Assembly: GCF_007833795.1 (NCBI RefSeq)
Contig: NZ_CP032702.1
Location: 1,364,001-1,428,000 of the forward strand
From: Candidatus Pantoea soli
Lineage (GTDB): Bacteria > Pseudomonadota > Gammaproteobacteria > Enterobacterales > Enterobacteriaceae
Direction of reading: 5' to 3'
DNA: 64,000 nt
Below, in pieces: positions 38,884 to 48,912 of this stretch (the first letter of the stretch is position 1; each line of letters begins with the position of its first letter). Below the pieces are notes generated by a model, which saw nothing but the letters and a program-made list of their open reading frames with translations, had not been told where the DNA came from and ran no database searches. The position numbers and the translations under genes are program-made.

Positions 38884-41018
38884 CCGCGCGCAAGGGTACG
38901 GCGCAGGCGCGCAATCTCCGGTAACAGGGCAATCAGCAAGCCCAGCTGCTGGATAATCAGCGGCGCCTGCGCTTCCGTGCTGCTTTTCAGCTCGCTCAGG
39001 CGCTGTACCAGCTGCTGCTGCATGGCATCGGCCTGCGCTTCACTGACACGCTCTATCTGCAGGACATCCTCGACAAAGCAGACGGCATCGTCCAGCAGGC
39101 GCAGCAGTTCTCCTTCCGGCAGCCGATCGCGGTGTGCACCCAGAGCAGAGACATAACTAAGGAACGAATGGTTCAGGCACAGCAGGCGAAAGGCATTTTC
39201 GCGCAGCGAGGGCTGCAATCTGTTCTCACTGCTCATGTTTGATACCACTGAGGCCAGCTCCGCGTCAGCGTTATGGGCGTCACGACGGGCTACGCGATAG
39301 GCGAGGCGATTATCTTTGCCCTGATGATACTGCTCCATGATGGCATCCAGATAGCGGCAGTTTGCATTCAGCGTGCGGTCAGCAACCTGCGTCAGCTGAC
39401 GGAAGCGCCAGTCCGGCCAGACAAAGGCCACCGCCAGCCAGGCGAGTCCGCAACCCAGCAGCGTATCCACCACGCGCGGCAGGGCAACATCAAAGCCTTC
39501 GCCCAGCAGGTTAAAACAGAGGAGTACCAGCAGGGTGATAAACAGCGTCGCCTGCGCATACTGAATCTGCCGGAAGGCAAAAAACAGTACGCCGCTCAGC
39601 ACAATCAGGATTAACTGTCCTTCTGTGGAAGGCACCAGCCACAGCACCGGCAGGCCAATAGCGATACCCGCCAGCGTACCGCCAATACGCAGCGCCAGCC
39701 GGCGTCGCGTGGCGTGATAGTTAGGCTGACAGACAAACAGGCTGGTCAGCAAAATCCAGTAGCCGCGATGCAGGCCGGTCAGCTGGATAAAGGCATAGCC
39801 GGTACACAGCACCAGCGACATGCGCACGGCATGACGAAACAGTGCTGAAGTCGGGCTCAGATGGCGGCTGAGCCGCAGGCGCACGTCAGCCCAGCCGCTC
39901 AGTCCTTCACGCGAAAGATGGATATCGCCAGAGGTCAGCGGATCGGCCAGCATTTGCTCGGATTCAATAGACGCCAGCTGTGCATCAATAGCGCGCAGGT
40001 TGCGCAGTAGCCAGAACAGCGGACGCAGATGAGCGGCATCAGGATCGTGCTGCTGCAGGCGCTGCAGCGTACTTTCCAGCCGGGTAAAGCTGCGCTCAAA
40101 GCGGCTGTCATGATGCCAGCGCTGGCGCAGCAGCAGATTTTCTGCCAGCTGCCGGCATGCCTGGGCCTGCATATTCAGCAGGCGCTGAAAGCGAAACAGG
40201 ACTTCGTTGTAACGCCAGTCGTTACGCAGCAAATGGTATTGCAGGTGTGAAGAGCTGGCGCGTTCATGAATATCCTGCGCCACGAAATAGTAGTGCAGGC
40301 TGCGCCGCGTGCTGCGGGAGCCGCGATCGCCGCGCAGCCGGCTCTGAATAGTGCTTTTGGTCAGGTTAAGCTGCGCCACCAGCTGGCTGTTGGCCATTGC
40401 GGTACCGATCAGCGCCGCATCATCCTGCTCTTCGCCATCCGGGTCGAACAGGCTGGCTTTGGCCTCCAGATAGCGCGCCAGCTGGGAGAAACTGGCGGCC
40501 AGCTGTTCCTGTACCGGACGCACCGGAAACATCAGATGCCCGATAAAGGTCAGCAGGTTATACCAGAGCGCGCCCACCAGCAGTAACACCGGCTGCATCC
40601 ACCACTGCGGAAACAGGCCGATGCCCAGCATGGTATACACGGCGATCAACAGTGCGCCAAAGGCAATGGTGGCGTAGCGCTGGCCCAGCGCACCCAGCAG
40701 GATAAAGCCCCACGTCGACAGCGCCAGCCCGAGCGCAAACGCCCACGGATGCGGAAACAGCAGTTCGACGGACACAGAGGCGATGCAGAAGCAGACCAGG
40801 GTAATAAGCAAATTGCGCACGCGCCCGGTCCAGCGGTCGTCCAGGTCGGCCAGCGCGGCGGCGACCACCCCCAGCGTCAGCGGAATGGTCCACTCAATCT
40901 GCTGCAGCCACCAGGGCACGGCAGCGCAACCTGCCAGCGCAAAGAAGATGCGTAACAGGTAGCGCAGACTGCTGTTAAACAGATAGCGGCGCCAGCCGGA
41001 CAAAGCCTCATGCCTCAT
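38880..41018 (-). CDS. yccS: Inner-membrane protein YccS (FUSC family)
   Basis: Membrane protein of the fusaric acid resistance/YccS-YhfK family, 712 residues. Two blocks of hydrophobic helices, about residues 15-165 and 385-540, flank a soluble central domain, and a soluble C-terminal domain follows. The transported substrate is not known. The C-terminus ends RLRRTLARG. The start at 41018 lies eight bases after yccF's stop region, so yccF and yccS are probably cotranscribed in the order yccS then yccF. It converges with sxy by a four-base overlap. Confidence 0.93.
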   Translation of the reverse strand: MRHEALSGWRRYLFNSSLRYLLRIFFALAGCAAVPWWLQQIEWTIPLTLGVVAAALADLDDRWTGRVRNLLITLVCFCIASVSVELLFPHPWAFALGLALSTWGFILLGALGQRYATIAFGALLIAVYTMLGIGLFPQWWMQPVLLLVGALWYNLLTFIGHLMFPVRPVQEQLAASFSQLARYLEAKASLFDPDGEEQDDAALIGTAMANSQLVAQLNLTKSTIQSRLRGDRGSRSTRRSLHYYFVAQDIHERASSSHLQYHLLRNDWRYNEVLFRFQRLLNMQAQACRQLAENLLLRQRWHHDSRFERSFTRLESTLQRLQQHDPDAAHLRPLFWLLRNLRAIDAQLASIESEQMLADPLTSGDIHLSREGLSGWADVRLRLSRHLSPTSALFRHAVRMSLVLCTGYAFIQLTGLHRGYWILLTSLFVCQPNYHATRRRLALRIGGTLAGIAIGLPVLWLVPSTEGQLILIVLSGVLFFAFRQIQYAQATLFITLLVLLCFNLLGEGFDVALPRVVDTLLGCGLAWLAVAFVWPDWRFRQLTQVADRTLNANCRYLDAIMEQYHQGKDNRLAYRVARRDAHNADAELASVVSNMSSENRLQPSLRENAFRLLCLNHSFLSYVSALGAHRDRLPEGELLRLLDDAVCFVEDVLQIERVSEAQADAMQQQLVQRLSELKSSTEAQAPLIIQQLGLLIALLPEIARLRRTLARG

Positions 41019-41026
41019 GGGTGACC

Positions 41027-41470
41027 TCAGTAGCGGCGACGGGCGTTGGCTTCACGCGCGGCCTGCGCCTCTTCCACAGAGACCACGCGGCGACCAACCG
41101 GCCACAGCGCGATCGCGGCGATCTTAAAATGCGCCAGCCCGGTGGGAATGCCAATGATGCTCAGGCATTGCACAATACCGGTGGAGATATGGGCCATGCA
41201 CAGCCACCAGCCGAAGAAAATCAGCCAGAAGACGTTAAGGAAGGTGCCCCCGGCATTCATCACGGCATTTTTACTTTCGGGACGCAGCACGTCCACATGT
41301 ACTGCTTCATTACCAAACGGCAGCAGTGAAAGTTTAGTAATTTCCCAGCAGGATCGCGTTAGCGGCAGCGTAAAAATCAGCACGATGCTGATCGCCGTGG
41401 CAAACAGCCAGCAAAGGGTAGTAAAAAATCCACCCAGCACGAAGTTAAGAATGTTCAGTACGGTGCGCAT
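41027..41470 (-). CDS. yccF: Inner-membrane protein YccF
   Basis: Small membrane protein of 147 residues with two YccF domains, each with paired hydrophobic helices (TVLNILNFVLGGFFTTLCWLFATAISIVLIF; GTFLNVFWLIFFGWWLCMAHISTGIVQCLSIIGIP). The function is unknown. The start at 41470 (MRTVLNILNF) agrees with the E. coli protein (148 residues); the open frame upstream lacks support. On the minus strand it precedes yccS by eight bases. Confidence 0.94.
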   Translation of the reverse strand: MRTVLNILNFVLGGFFTTLCWLFATAISIVLIFTLPLTRSCWEITKLSLLPFGNEAVHVDVLRPESKNAVMNAGGTFLNVFWLIFFGWWLCMAHISTGIVQCLSIIGIPTGLAHFKIAAIALWPVGRRVVSVEEAQAAREANARRRY

Positions 41471-41593
41471 CACGCATTTTTCCTTTTGCAATCCGTAATA
41501 TGTGACGCCAAGTTTAGCCTGTTTTAAGGCTGGAGCGCTAAGGGTCTGACAGGTAAACTGCGCGATAAGTGAATTCCACATGACGGTGCGAAG

Positions 41594-43648
41594 ATGGAAC
41601 TGAAAGCAACATCCATGGGCAAACGGCTGGCGCAACACCCTTATAACCGGGTGCGCCTTTTAGCGGCCGGCGTGGAAGTCAGTGGCGAGCGCCATGAATA
41701 CCTTATTCCGTTTAACCAGCTGCTTGGTATCACCTGCAAGCGCGGGCTGGTGTGGGGCGAGCTGGAGTTTTTACTGCCGGAAGAACAAGTGGTGCGGCTG
41801 CACGGCACGGAATGGCAGGAAACGCAGCGTTTTTTTCACTATCTGCAGCAGGCGTGGCAGGCCTGGAGTGAGGAGATGAGCGACGTCAGTGCCCGGGTAC
41901 TGACGGAGCTGCAGCAGCAGATCGTGGCTTTTACCGATCAGGATCGCTGGCTGAAGCGCAGCGAGCTGGCCACGCTGCAGTCAACTATTCAGCAGCAGTT
42001 TGCTGCGCTGCCCCTGCCGCTGATGCGTCTTGAAGCCTTTGATAACTGTCGGGCGCAGTGGCGCTTTTGCCAGCAGTGGCTGGAGCAGGGCGAAGCGGCG
42101 ATTCGCCAGCGCAATCGTGCGTGGACCGCGCGCGTCATTCAGGCGAATCAGCCCTTCTTCTCCACCGTAGAAACCACGCCGCTCAACCCGTCGCAGTGCG
42201 AAGCGGTGGTCAATGGTGAGGATGCGCTGCTGGTGCTGGCCGGTGCCGGCAGCGGAAAAACGTCGGTGCTGGTGGCGCGCGCGGGCTGGCTGCTGCAGCG
42301 CAGGCTGGCGCAGCCGGATCAGATTCTGCTGCTGGCGTTTGGCCGCCAGGCAGCTGAAGAGATGAATGCGCGTATTCAGGCACGGCTGGGCGAAAGCGCC
42401 ATTCAGGCGCGCACATTTCACGCGCTGGCGCTGCATATCATCCGGGAAGGCAGTAACAAACAGCCGGCGATCACCAAACTGGAAAGCGACAGCAAGGCGC
42501 GTCACCGGTTGCTGATTGATACGTGGCGTGAACAGTGCAACAGCAAAAAGACTCAGGCCAGCGGCTGGCGACAGTGGTTACAGGAAGAGCTGATGTGGGA
42601 CGTGCCGGAAGGCGCGTTCTGGCAGGACGATAAACTGGCTCAGCGCCTGGCGTCACGCCTTGAACGCTGGCTGGGGCTGATGCGTATGCACGGTGGGGCA
42701 CAGGCCGCCATGATCGATGACGTGCCCGAGGCGCTGCGTGACCGCTTTAGCAAACGCATCAGGCTGATGGCACCGCTGCTTAAAGCGTGGAAAAGCGCGC
42801 TGAAAGAAGAGGGCGCGGTCGATTTCGCCGGTCTGATTCATCAGGCGATTGCTATCCTGGAGAAAGGCCGTTTCATCAGCCCGTGGAAACACATTCTGGT
42901 GGATGAGTTTCAGGACATCTCGCCGCAGCGTGCTGCACTGCTGACTGCGCTGCGTGCGCAGAATAAGCGCACCAGCCTGTTCGCGGTAGGGGATGACTGG
43001 CAGGCCATCTACCGCTTCAGCGGTGCGGAAATGAGCCTGACCACGGCGTTTCATCACTACTTTGGCGAAGGCGATCGCTGCGTGCTGGATACCACCTACC
43101 GCTTCAACGATCGCATCGGCGATATCGCTAACCGGTTTGTGCAGCAGAATCCGCATCAGCTGCGCAAGCCGCTTAACAGCCTGAGCAAAGGCAATAAAAA
43201 GTCTGTCACGCTGCTGCCCCAGGATCAGCTGGAGCCGTTACTGGATAAGCTGAGTGGTTACGCAAAGCCTGATGAACGTATCCTGCTGCTGGCGCGTTAT
43301 CACCATCTGCGCCCGGCGATCCTTGATAAAGCCGCGACCCGCTGGCCAAAACTGCAGCTGGCATTTATGACCATCCATGCCAGCAAAGGTCAGCAGGCGG
43401 AGTACGTGATTGTGCTGGGGCTACACGACGGGCGGGATGGTTTTCCGGCGCAGGCGCGCGAATCGATCATGGAAGAGGGGCTGCTGCCGCAGCCGGAAGC
43501 ATTCGAACATGCCGAGGAGCGGCGGCTGGCATACGTGGCGCTGACCCGCGCGCGTCAGCAGGTCTGGCTGCTGTTCGATAAAGCGCAGCCTTCCGTGTTT
43601 GTGGAACATTTCCGCGAACTGGGCGTGCCGCAAAACCGGAAGGCCTGA
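41594..43648 (+). CDS. helD: DNA helicase IV
   Basis: UvrD-like superfamily 1 3'-5' DNA helicase acting in recombination and repair. The 684 residues equal E. coli HelD. After a ~200-residue N-terminal extension come Walker A (LAGAGSGKTS), motif II (ILVDEFQDIS), the GDDWQAIYRFSGAE motif III region, and motifs V/VI (FMTIHASKGQQAEYVIV; RRLAYVALTRAR). It diverges from yccF and converges with mgsA. Confidence 0.97.
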   Translation: MELKATSMGKRLAQHPYNRVRLLAAGVEVSGERHEYLIPFNQLLGITCKRGLVWGELEFLLPEEQVVRLHGTEWQETQRFFHYLQQAWQAWSEEMSDVSARVLTELQQQIVAFTDQDRWLKRSELATLQSTIQQQFAALPLPLMRLEAFDNCRAQWRFCQQWLEQGEAAIRQRNRAWTARVIQANQPFFSTVETTPLNPSQCEAVVNGEDALLVLAGAGSGKTSVLVARAGWLLQRRLAQPDQILLLAFGRQAAEEMNARIQARLGESAIQARTFHALALHIIREGSNKQPAITKLESDSKARHRLLIDTWREQCNSKKTQASGWRQWLQEELMWDVPEGAFWQDDKLAQRLASRLERWLGLMRMHGGAQAAMIDDVPEALRDRFSKRIRLMAPLLKAWKSALKEEGAVDFAGLIHQAIAILEKGRFISPWKHILVDEFQDISPQRAALLTALRAQNKRTSLFAVGDDWQAIYRFSGAEMSLTTAFHHYFGEGDRCVLDTTYRFNDRIGDIANRFVQQNPHQLRKPLNSLSKGNKKSVTLLPQDQLEPLLDKLSGYAKPDERILLLARYHHLRPAILDKAATRWPKLQLAFMTIHASKGQQAEYVIVLGLHDGRDGFPAQARESIMEEGLLPQPEAFEHAEERRLAYVALTRARQQVWLLFDKAQPSVFVEHFRELGVPQNRKA

Positions 43649-43651
43649 GGG

Positions 43652-44113
43652 CTAGCGCGCCAGCCGTTGCGTGAGGTACTGCTGATAGTCAGGAATCTGA
43701 ATGTCTGTCTCACCGGCAAACAGCGGAGAGCGGATGATAAAATCAGCGGTGCTGCGGTTGGTCGCGACCGGAATGTTCCACACGGTCGCCAGACGCAGCA
43801 GCGCTTTGACATCCGGGTCGTGCGGAACGGCGTTCAGCGGGTCCCAGAAAAACACCAGCACATCAATTTTCCCTTCGGCGATCAGCGCGCCAACCTGTTG
43901 ATCGCCGCCCATCGGGCCGCTCAGCATGGCATTGACCTCCAGACCGGTATGACGATTGATCAGATTGCCGGTGGTGCCGGTGGCGTAAAGCACATGCGGC
44001 TGCAGCGCCGGCTGATTGAGGCCAACCCACTTCAGCAGCGCGGCTTTACAGTGATCGTGGGCGACAAGGGCGATGTGTTTTTGCGTATGCAGAGTACGGA
44101 CGGTTTGCTCCAT
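43652..44113 (-). CDS. mgsA: Methylglyoxal synthase
   Basis: Converts dihydroxyacetone phosphate to methylglyoxal and phosphate, a bypass of lower glycolysis under phosphate stress. The 153 residues include ATGTTGNL and the active-site residues Asp71 (GPMGGDQQ), Asp91 (FFWD), His98 and Asp101 (VPHDPD), numbered as in E. coli. It ends three bases from helD. Confidence 0.97.
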   Translation of the reverse strand: MEQTVRTLHTQKHIALVAHDHCKAALLKWVGLNQPALQPHVLYATGTTGNLINRHTGLEVNAMLSGPMGGDQQVGALIAEGKIDVLVFFWDPLNAVPHDPDVKALLRLATVWNIPVATNRSTADFIIRSPLFAGETDIQIPDYQQYLTQRLAR

Positions 44114-44179
44114 GGGGTTTCCTGTTTCAGCGCGGGCAAAAAGTAGGTACCCGAGTTTACCCCCGCTGTTTCTCCGCTA

Positions 44180-44806
44180 TCAACTTGCGCGTAAGGTTTT
44201 CATCCAGCTGAGGAAACGCTGCCGGGTCGCGGCATCAAAACGCTGAAACCAGCGCTGCAGCGCCGGCAGATCGCTGGCATCCTGCCATGCAAAATCAAGA
44301 TCCAGACTGGCTTCCGTTACCGGTGCCGACTGCAGGGCAAAGCGGGGCACTGAAGCGGCCTGCGACGTGCGGTTATACTTCACCATCGCTTTTTCCATAT
44401 CGCCGCTGCTTTCCGGCGGCAGCCGATCGCGAATACTGGCTATTTCATTGCCGCGCTCATCGACCAGCCGGAAGTTGAGCGATTTATCAAACACGTTCCG
44501 CTCGCGATGGTTGGTAAGGGCAGGCAGGCGGATGGCAACGGAATGGGCATCCGCGGTGAAGGTGACAATCATGGGCACCGACTGGAAATGCGTTGCATCG
44601 GCGCACGGTTTCTCCACGCGAAACAGGAACTGATGCTGACCGCGCTCCAGCTCAAGGCTATCCGCACCTTTCAGCAGCGAGCCTGAGATTTTACGCCCAT
44701 CCAGCACCAGCAGATCGATCTGCGGATCGAGCTTCAGCGTGATGGCATGGCAGGATGCCGATACGAGTAACACGAGTAAACCCGTAGCAGCCAGAGACAG
44801 CTTCAT
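44180..44806 (-). CDS. yccT: Periplasmic protein YccT (DUF2057, CsgI)
   Basis: Secreted protein of 208 residues with a signal peptide (MKLSLAATGLLVLLVSASCHA). The mature part has a beta-rich DUF2057 pattern (ITLKLDPQIDLLVLDGRKISGSLLKGADSLELERGQHQFLFRVEK). In E. coli the homologue, CsgI, has been linked to inhibition of curli subunit polymerisation. A 174-base AT-rich gap separates it from divergent yccU. Confidence 0.9.
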   Translation of the reverse strand: MKLSLAATGLLVLLVSASCHAITLKLDPQIDLLVLDGRKISGSLLKGADSLELERGQHQFLFRVEKPCADATHFQSVPMIVTFTADAHSVAIRLPALTNHRERNVFDKSLNFRLVDERGNEIASIRDRLPPESSGDMEKAMVKYNRTSQAASVPRFALQSAPVTEASLDLDFAWQDASDLPALQRWFQRFDAATRQRFLSWMKTLRAS

Positions 44807-44980
44807 TTCAACTCCCGAAACAGGGGAAAACGGATGATGTGTAGCAAATTTTTACATTATGGCAGTAAATTTACATTTTAACATATTTATTCGTGCTGCC
44901 GCGCAAAGTTTTCATGCGCTGCGCTTGCATCCGGCGTTGTAATGCCATCTACACTCAGGCGAGCGAATAAGGAGAACTGC

Positions 44981-45403
44981 ATGAACGATCAAACAATCCG
45001 CGATGTGCTGACCCGGACCAAACGTATTGCGCTGGTGGGCGCCAGCGACCGTCCTGAACGGCCCAGCTATGGCGTAATGAAATTTTTGCTCGAACAGGGC
45101 TATGAGGTGATTCCGGTCAGTCCGAAACTGGCGGGTCAGCAGTTGCTGGGACAGACGGCGTATGCCACGCTGGCTGAGATCCCGGGAAAAGTGGATATGG
45201 TAGATGTGTTTCGGAACTCAGAAGCGGCCTGGGGCGTTGCGCAGGAGGCCATCGCTATTGGTGCGGATACGCTGTGGCTGCAGCTGGGCGTAATCAACGA
45301 GCAGGCAGCGGTACTGGCGCGGGATGCCGGGTTAACGGTGATCATGGATCGCTGTCCGAAAATTGATATTCCGCGGCTGGGTTTGACTCGCAGCGCGTCA
45401 TAA
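44981..45403 (+). CDS. yccU: CoA-binding protein YccU
   Basis: Rossmann-fold CoA-binding domain protein of 140 residues, similar to the N-terminal part of succinyl-CoA ligases. The nucleotide-binding start is RIALVGASDRPERPSYGVMKFLLEQGY, and MDRCPKIDIPRL is conserved near the end. The start at 44981 follows AAGGAG; a longer in-frame start at 44942 is unsupported. The physiological role is unknown. Confidence 0.94.
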   Translation: MNDQTIRDVLTRTKRIALVGASDRPERPSYGVMKFLLEQGYEVIPVSPKLAGQQLLGQTAYATLAEIPGKVDMVDVFRNSEAAWGVAQEAIAIGADTLWLQLGVINEQAAVLARDAGLTVIMDRCPKIDIPRLGLTRSAS

Positions 45404-45405
45404 AG

Positions 45406-45431
45406 CAAAACGGCGACCTCAGGTCGCCGTT
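45406..45431. terminator. Terminator between yccU and hspQ
   Basis: ACGGCGACC-TCA-GGTCGCCGT with a TTTT run on the minus strand, best suited to ending hspQ and partly usable for yccU. Confidence 0.75.
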
Positions 45432-45435
45432 GTCA

Positions 45436-45753
45436 TTAATGGCGCAGGCTCGGTGCCTGCAGCTGCTGCCGGATCGAGGCGGCGAGTTCATCCATTGAGG
45501 GTTGTTCCGGATGCTCAAACGAGGTTTCACCTGCCAGCTGAATTTCAGCGACATAGGTGTGAACCTGTTCCCCTTCCTCATCTTCCATCACCACATGATA
45601 CCAGGGGGCGGCACGCAGTGATTCAGTTGCGCCCACTTCATCCAGCTCTGGTTCATCCAGCGAATACTCCGGATCGACATCCACGATTACGCCGAGCACG
45701 CCGGAGAGACGGTGCCGGACCTGCTGTCCAATTCCAAACTTACTGGCAATCAT
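45436..45753 (-). CDS. hspQ: Heat shock protein HspQ
   Basis: Small hemimethylated-oriC-binding and heat shock protein that is both a substrate and a specificity enhancer of Lon. The 105 residues equal E. coli HspQ. The N-terminus [32 protein letters not shown] and the acidic middle ([20 protein letters not shown]) are conserved. It is 59 bases downstream of rlmI on the minus strand. Confidence 0.95.
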   Translation of the reverse strand: MIASKFGIGQQVRHRLSGVLGVIVDVDPEYSLDEPELDEVGATESLRAAPWYHVVMEDEEGEQVHTYVAEIQLAGETSFEHPEQPSMDELAASIRQQLQAPSLRH

Positions 45754-45812
45754 AGTGACCTCCCAAAACTTTGCCCTGCAACCGATATGGGGGCAGGGAA
45801 AGTGTTTTCAAG

Positions 45813-47003
45813 TCACAGCACGCGGCAGGCAAAGCCTTTCAGATAAAGCCCTTCAGGATAGCTGGCGATCACCGGATGATCGGCCGCCTGACGGAACTGT
45901 TCTATAAATTGTACATCACGACCGGCATCCACGGCGGCATCAGCGATAATTTTCTGGAACAGATCGGTTGCCATCAGCCCGGAACAGGAAAAGGTCAGCA
46001 AAATGCCGCCGGGGTTCAGCAGCTGCATCGCCAGCATATTGATATCTTTATAACCGCGGCAGGCTCCCATCAGCTGATTTTTGTTCTCCACAAATTTCGG
46101 CGGATCCATCACGATCAGGTCGAATTTCTCTCCGCTGTCGCGATAGCGACGCAGCAATTTGAAGACGTCGTCCCGCAGGAACTGCGCACGGCTCAGGTCC
46201 AGGCCATTCAGTTCTACGTTCTGCTTTGCCACATCCAGCGCATCCTGCGAGGTGTCGACGCTGATCACCTCACGGCAGCCGCCCAGCAGGGCCGACACGG
46301 CAAATCCGCCGGTATAAGAGAAGCAGTTCAGCACGCGGGCGTTCTCCGCATAGCGGCGGGTAGCAAAGCGGCTGTCGCGCTGATCGAGGTAGTAGCCGGT
46401 TTTATGGCCGCCCTGAATGTCCACCAGCAGTTTCATGCCGTGCTCGGTAATGGGCAGCAGCGCAGGCGGCAGCTCGCCGCAAACCGGGCCCTGAGCCAGC
46501 TCCAGCCCCTCTTTTTTGCGGACGGCAACGTCGGAACGATCGTAGATGGCGCATTCCGGGAAGCAGTGCTGCAGCGCAGAAACAATGGCGGGGCGCTGAT
46601 ATTCCGCACCGGCTGACAGCAGCTGCAGAACAAGGAAGTTACCGAAGCGGTCGATGGTGACGCCGGGCATGCCGTCTGATTCACCGGCGATCAGGCGATA
46701 GCTATCCAACCCGTCGCGTTTTGCCAGCCAGCTGCGCCACTGCTGAGCCTGCCTGAATCCACGCTCGAAGAAGGCGATATCGATTGATTCGTCCTGCTGC
46801 CAGCTCCAGACGCGGGCACGAATTTGCGACTGAGGGGAATACGCGGCGCGAGCCAGCCATTTACCATTGCTGTCGCAGACATCAATGGTTTCACCCGCCT
46901 GGGCTTTTCCTTCCATGCGGGCAACGGCCCCGGAGAAAACCCAGGGATGGCGACGGAGCAGGGATTTTTCACGTCCCTTAGCGAGAATCAATCGAACAGT
47001 CAT
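45813..47003 (-). CDS. rlmI: 23S rRNA m5C1962 methyltransferase RlmI
   Basis: SAM-dependent cytosine-C5 methyltransferase. The 396 residues, identical in length to E. coli, consist of an N-terminal PUA domain ([23 protein letters not shown]), a central beta-hairpin part, and a Rossmann domain with [25 protein letters not shown] and the catalytic cysteine region [10 protein letters not shown]. The start at 47003 ([10 protein letters not shown]) is chosen by family alignment over an ATG 31 codons upstream. Confidence 0.96.
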   Translation of the reverse strand: MTVRLILAKGREKSLLRRHPWVFSGAVARMEGKAQAGETIDVCDSNGKWLARAAYSPQSQIRARVWSWQQDESIDIAFFERGFRQAQQWRSWLAKRDGLDSYRLIAGESDGMPGVTIDRFGNFLVLQLLSAGAEYQRPAIVSALQHCFPECAIYDRSDVAVRKKEGLELAQGPVCGELPPALLPITEHGMKLLVDIQGGHKTGYYLDQRDSRFATRRYAENARVLNCFSYTGGFAVSALLGGCREVISVDTSQDALDVAKQNVELNGLDLSRAQFLRDDVFKLLRRYRDSGEKFDLIVMDPPKFVENKNQLMGACRGYKDINMLAMQLLNPGGILLTFSCSGLMATDLFQKIIADAAVDAGRDVQFIEQFRQAADHPVIASYPEGLYLKGFACRVL

Positions 47004-47085
47004 GTTTGCTATGCTTACCTGAAAAAATGAGGCGCCATTCTCCGGTGGATGGCAGCAAAATGCAACGCACAAAGGGGCGATCGCG

Positions 47086-47364
47086 ATGGCGGGCACAGGC
47101 TACAAAATCTGGGTAAACGGACGGGTGCAGGGCGTGGGGTTTCGTTATTATACGCAGGCGAAGGCCAGAGAGCTGGGCCTGACCGGCTATGCACACAACC
47201 TGCAGGATGGCAGTGTGGAGGTGCTGGCTGTCGGCGACGACGCGCCGCTTCAGGCCTTCATCAATTGGCTGAAGGCAGGAGGCCCCGCCAGCGCCGAAGT
47301 GGAAAACGTGCTGGTTGAACCCCATCAGCCTGCCAGCCCACCGGCGGGCTTTACGACCGGCTAA
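47086..47364 (+). CDS. acyP: Acylphosphatase
   Basis: Small enzyme hydrolysing carboxyl-phosphate bonds of acylphosphates. The 92 residues carry the catalytic pattern [16 protein letters not shown] (phosphate-binding loop and Arg) and the catalytic Asn in [13 protein letters not shown]. It diverges from rlmI, and its stop is immediately followed by the stop of convergent tusE. Confidence 0.95.
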   Translation: MAGTGYKIWVNGRVQGVGFRYYTQAKARELGLTGYAHNLQDGSVEVLAVGDDAPLQAFINWLKAGGPASAEVENVLVEPHQPASPPAGFTTG

Positions 47365-47691
47365 TCACAGGCATTTTGCCGGCTTAGGCAGTCCGGCAAT
47401 TTTGGTCGCCTGTTTGGCCGGGCCTTCCGGAAACAGGCGGAACAGATACCGGCTGTTGCCTTTTTCTTCGCCATATTTCTGCGCCATGGCCTTAACCAGC
47501 ATGCGCACCGCCGGCGATGTATTAAATTCCTGATAAAAGGCGCGCACAAAGTGCACCACTTCCCAGTGTGCGTCACTCATTTCGATCGCTTCGTGCTGTG
47601 CGATCTCGGCGGCCAGCTCTTCACTCCAGTCCGCACTGTTTTTCAGATAGCCTTCTGCATCAGTGGCAATCTCTTTACCGGCAAAAATCAC
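47365..47691 (-). CDS. tusE: Sulfurtransferase TusE
   Basis: DsrC-family sulfur carrier that takes persulfide sulfur from TusBCD and hands it to MnmA for tRNA 2-thiolation. The 108 residues end with the conserved penultimate cysteine (PKPAKCL), the sulfur-bearing residue. The [15 protein letters not shown] segment is family-typical. It lies back to back with acyP's 3' end with no intervening base. Confidence 0.95.
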   Translation of the reverse strand: MIFAGKEIATDAEGYLKNSADWSEELAAEIAQHEAIEMSDAHWEVVHFVRAFYQEFNTSPAVRMLVKAMAQKYGEEKGNSRYLFRLFPEGPAKQATKIAGLPKPAKCL

Positions 47692-47746
47692 AATTCATCC
47701 TCATTACGTCAACGTGACAAGTGTAAATTCGTCCGGGGCTAAAAAG

Positions 47747-47770
47747 CAAAAACCCCGCCGGAGCGGGGTC
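47747..47770 (-). terminator. Terminator of yccA
   Basis: ACCCCGC-CGGA-GCGGGGT; on the minus strand it is followed by TTTTTGCTTTTT. Confidence 0.85.
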
Positions 47771-47787
47771 AGAATTCACCGGACGGC

Positions 47788-48444
47788 TTAGTCGCGGCTG
47801 GCGAAGCCCAGCAGGCTGAGCAGGCTGACAAAGATATTGTACAGCGAGACATACAGGCTGACGGTGGCGCGGATATAGTTGGTCTCACCGCCGTGAATGA
47901 TGTTGCTGGTTTCCCACAAAATCGCGCCGGCGGAGAACAGGATAAACAGCGCGCTGATCGCCAGATGCAACGCCGGCAGCTGCAGGAACAGGTTCGCCAC
48001 CACGGCAACCAGCAGCACCACAAAACCGGCCATCATCATACCGCCAAGGAAAGACATATCGCGGCGCGTGGTCAGCACATAAGCAGAGCAGCAGAAAAAT
48101 ACCAGTGCGGTGCCGCCCAGCGCCATGGCAATCACATCCCCCATGCCGGCCGACAGGAATGAACTCAAAATCGGACCAAGGCAGTAACCCAGGAAGCCGG
48201 TGAAGGCAAACGCAGCCAGAATGCCGGCCGGACTGTTAGCCAGACGGTAAGTCAGGAACATCAGGCCATAAAAGCCGACCAGCATCAGAATCAGACCCGG
48301 CGAGGGCAGGGCAAAGACCGTGCTGAGGGTGGCCGTGACGGCAGAAAAAGCCAGCGTCAGGCCCAGTAAAAAGTAAGTGTTGCGCAGAACTTTATGCGTC
48401 GTGATGAGTGACTGCTGCTGTGAGGTGCTGATTATTCTGTCCAT
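47788..48444 (-). CDS. yccA: FtsH modulator YccA (BAX inhibitor-1 family)
   Basis: Inner-membrane protein with about seven helices that is a substrate and modulator of the FtsH protease and protects SecY when translocons jam. It has 218 residues from the second of two consecutive ATG codons (48444), which gives better spacing from AAGGAG than the first (48447). The segment [20 protein letters not shown] and the C-terminal LLGFASRD are conserved. Confidence 0.95.
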   Translation of the reverse strand: MDRIISTSQQQSLITTHKVLRNTYFLLGLTLAFSAVTATLSTVFALPSPGLILMLVGFYGLMFLTYRLANSPAGILAAFAFTGFLGYCLGPILSSFLSAGMGDVIAMALGGTALVFFCCSAYVLTTRRDMSFLGGMMMAGFVVLLVAVVANLFLQLPALHLAISALFILFSAGAILWETSNIIHGGETNYIRATVSLYVSLYNIFVSLLSLLGFASRD

Positions 48445-48624
48445 CATGTACTCCTTATCGAGAGAACACCAAATATGGGCTGAGAATACGCAGCGGTCCC
48501 GGGACAGAAAAGGCGTTTTACCCTTCTTTACGCGATAAATTGCTGTTTCGCTGAGCAGAATGGCGATTAAGACGGCGAAAAAACATTTTTTGGCTGTTTT
48601 TCAGCCGAACGCATCACGCCATGC

Positions 48625-48653
48625 TTTACATCGTTCGGGGGGATGTTTATAGT
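48625..48653 (+). promoter_or_regulatory. Promoter of the tandem tRNA-Ser genes
   Basis: TTTACA, a 17-base spacer and TATAGT, 12 bases before the first tRNA. The GC-rich discriminator (GCGCCTC) is typical of stable-RNA promoters under stringent control. Confidence 0.8.
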
Positions 48654-48665
48654 GCGCCTCATTGC

Positions 48666-48753
48666 GGAGGGGTGGCCGAGCGGCTTAAGGCAGCGGTCTT
48701 GAAAACCGCCGATGGGAAACCATCCGAGAGTTCGAATCTCTCCTCCTCCGCCA
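48666..48753 (+). tRNA. serT: tRNA-Ser (anticodon UGA), copy 1
   Basis: 88 bases including an encoded CCA end. The acceptor stem is GGAGGGG/CTCCTCC, the anticodon loop CTTGAAA carries TGA, and the long variable arm is GATGGGAAACCATC; the T arm is GAGAG-TTCGAAT-CTCTC. It occupies the place of E. coli serT. Confidence 0.97.
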
Positions 48754-48790
48754 CTTCACTCTCGCAGACTGAAGTGACAAAAAAATTTCA

Positions 48791-48878
48791 GGAGGGATGG
48801 CCGAGTGGCTTAAGGCAGCGGTCTTGAAAACCGCCGATGGGAAACCATCCCAGAGTTCGAATCTCTGTTCCTCCGCCA
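48791..48878 (+). tRNA. serT: tRNA-Ser (anticodon UGA), copy 2
   Basis: 88 bases with an encoded CCA. It is nearly identical to copy 1 through the D arm, anticodon arm (TGA) and variable arm. It differs by compensatory changes in the acceptor stem (GGAGGGA/TTCCTCC) and T stem (CAGAG/CTCTG), so both copies fold fully. A 37-base spacer separates them, and a terminator follows. Confidence 0.97.
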
Positions 48879-48886
48879 TATCTGAG

Positions 48887-48912
48887 AAGCCCGCAGCAAT
48901 GCGGGCTTTTCG
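48887..48912 (+). terminator. Terminator after the tRNA-Ser pair
   Basis: AAGCCCGC-AGCAAT-GCGGGCTTTT, followed by CGCTTTT, nine bases after the second tRNA. Confidence 0.85.
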
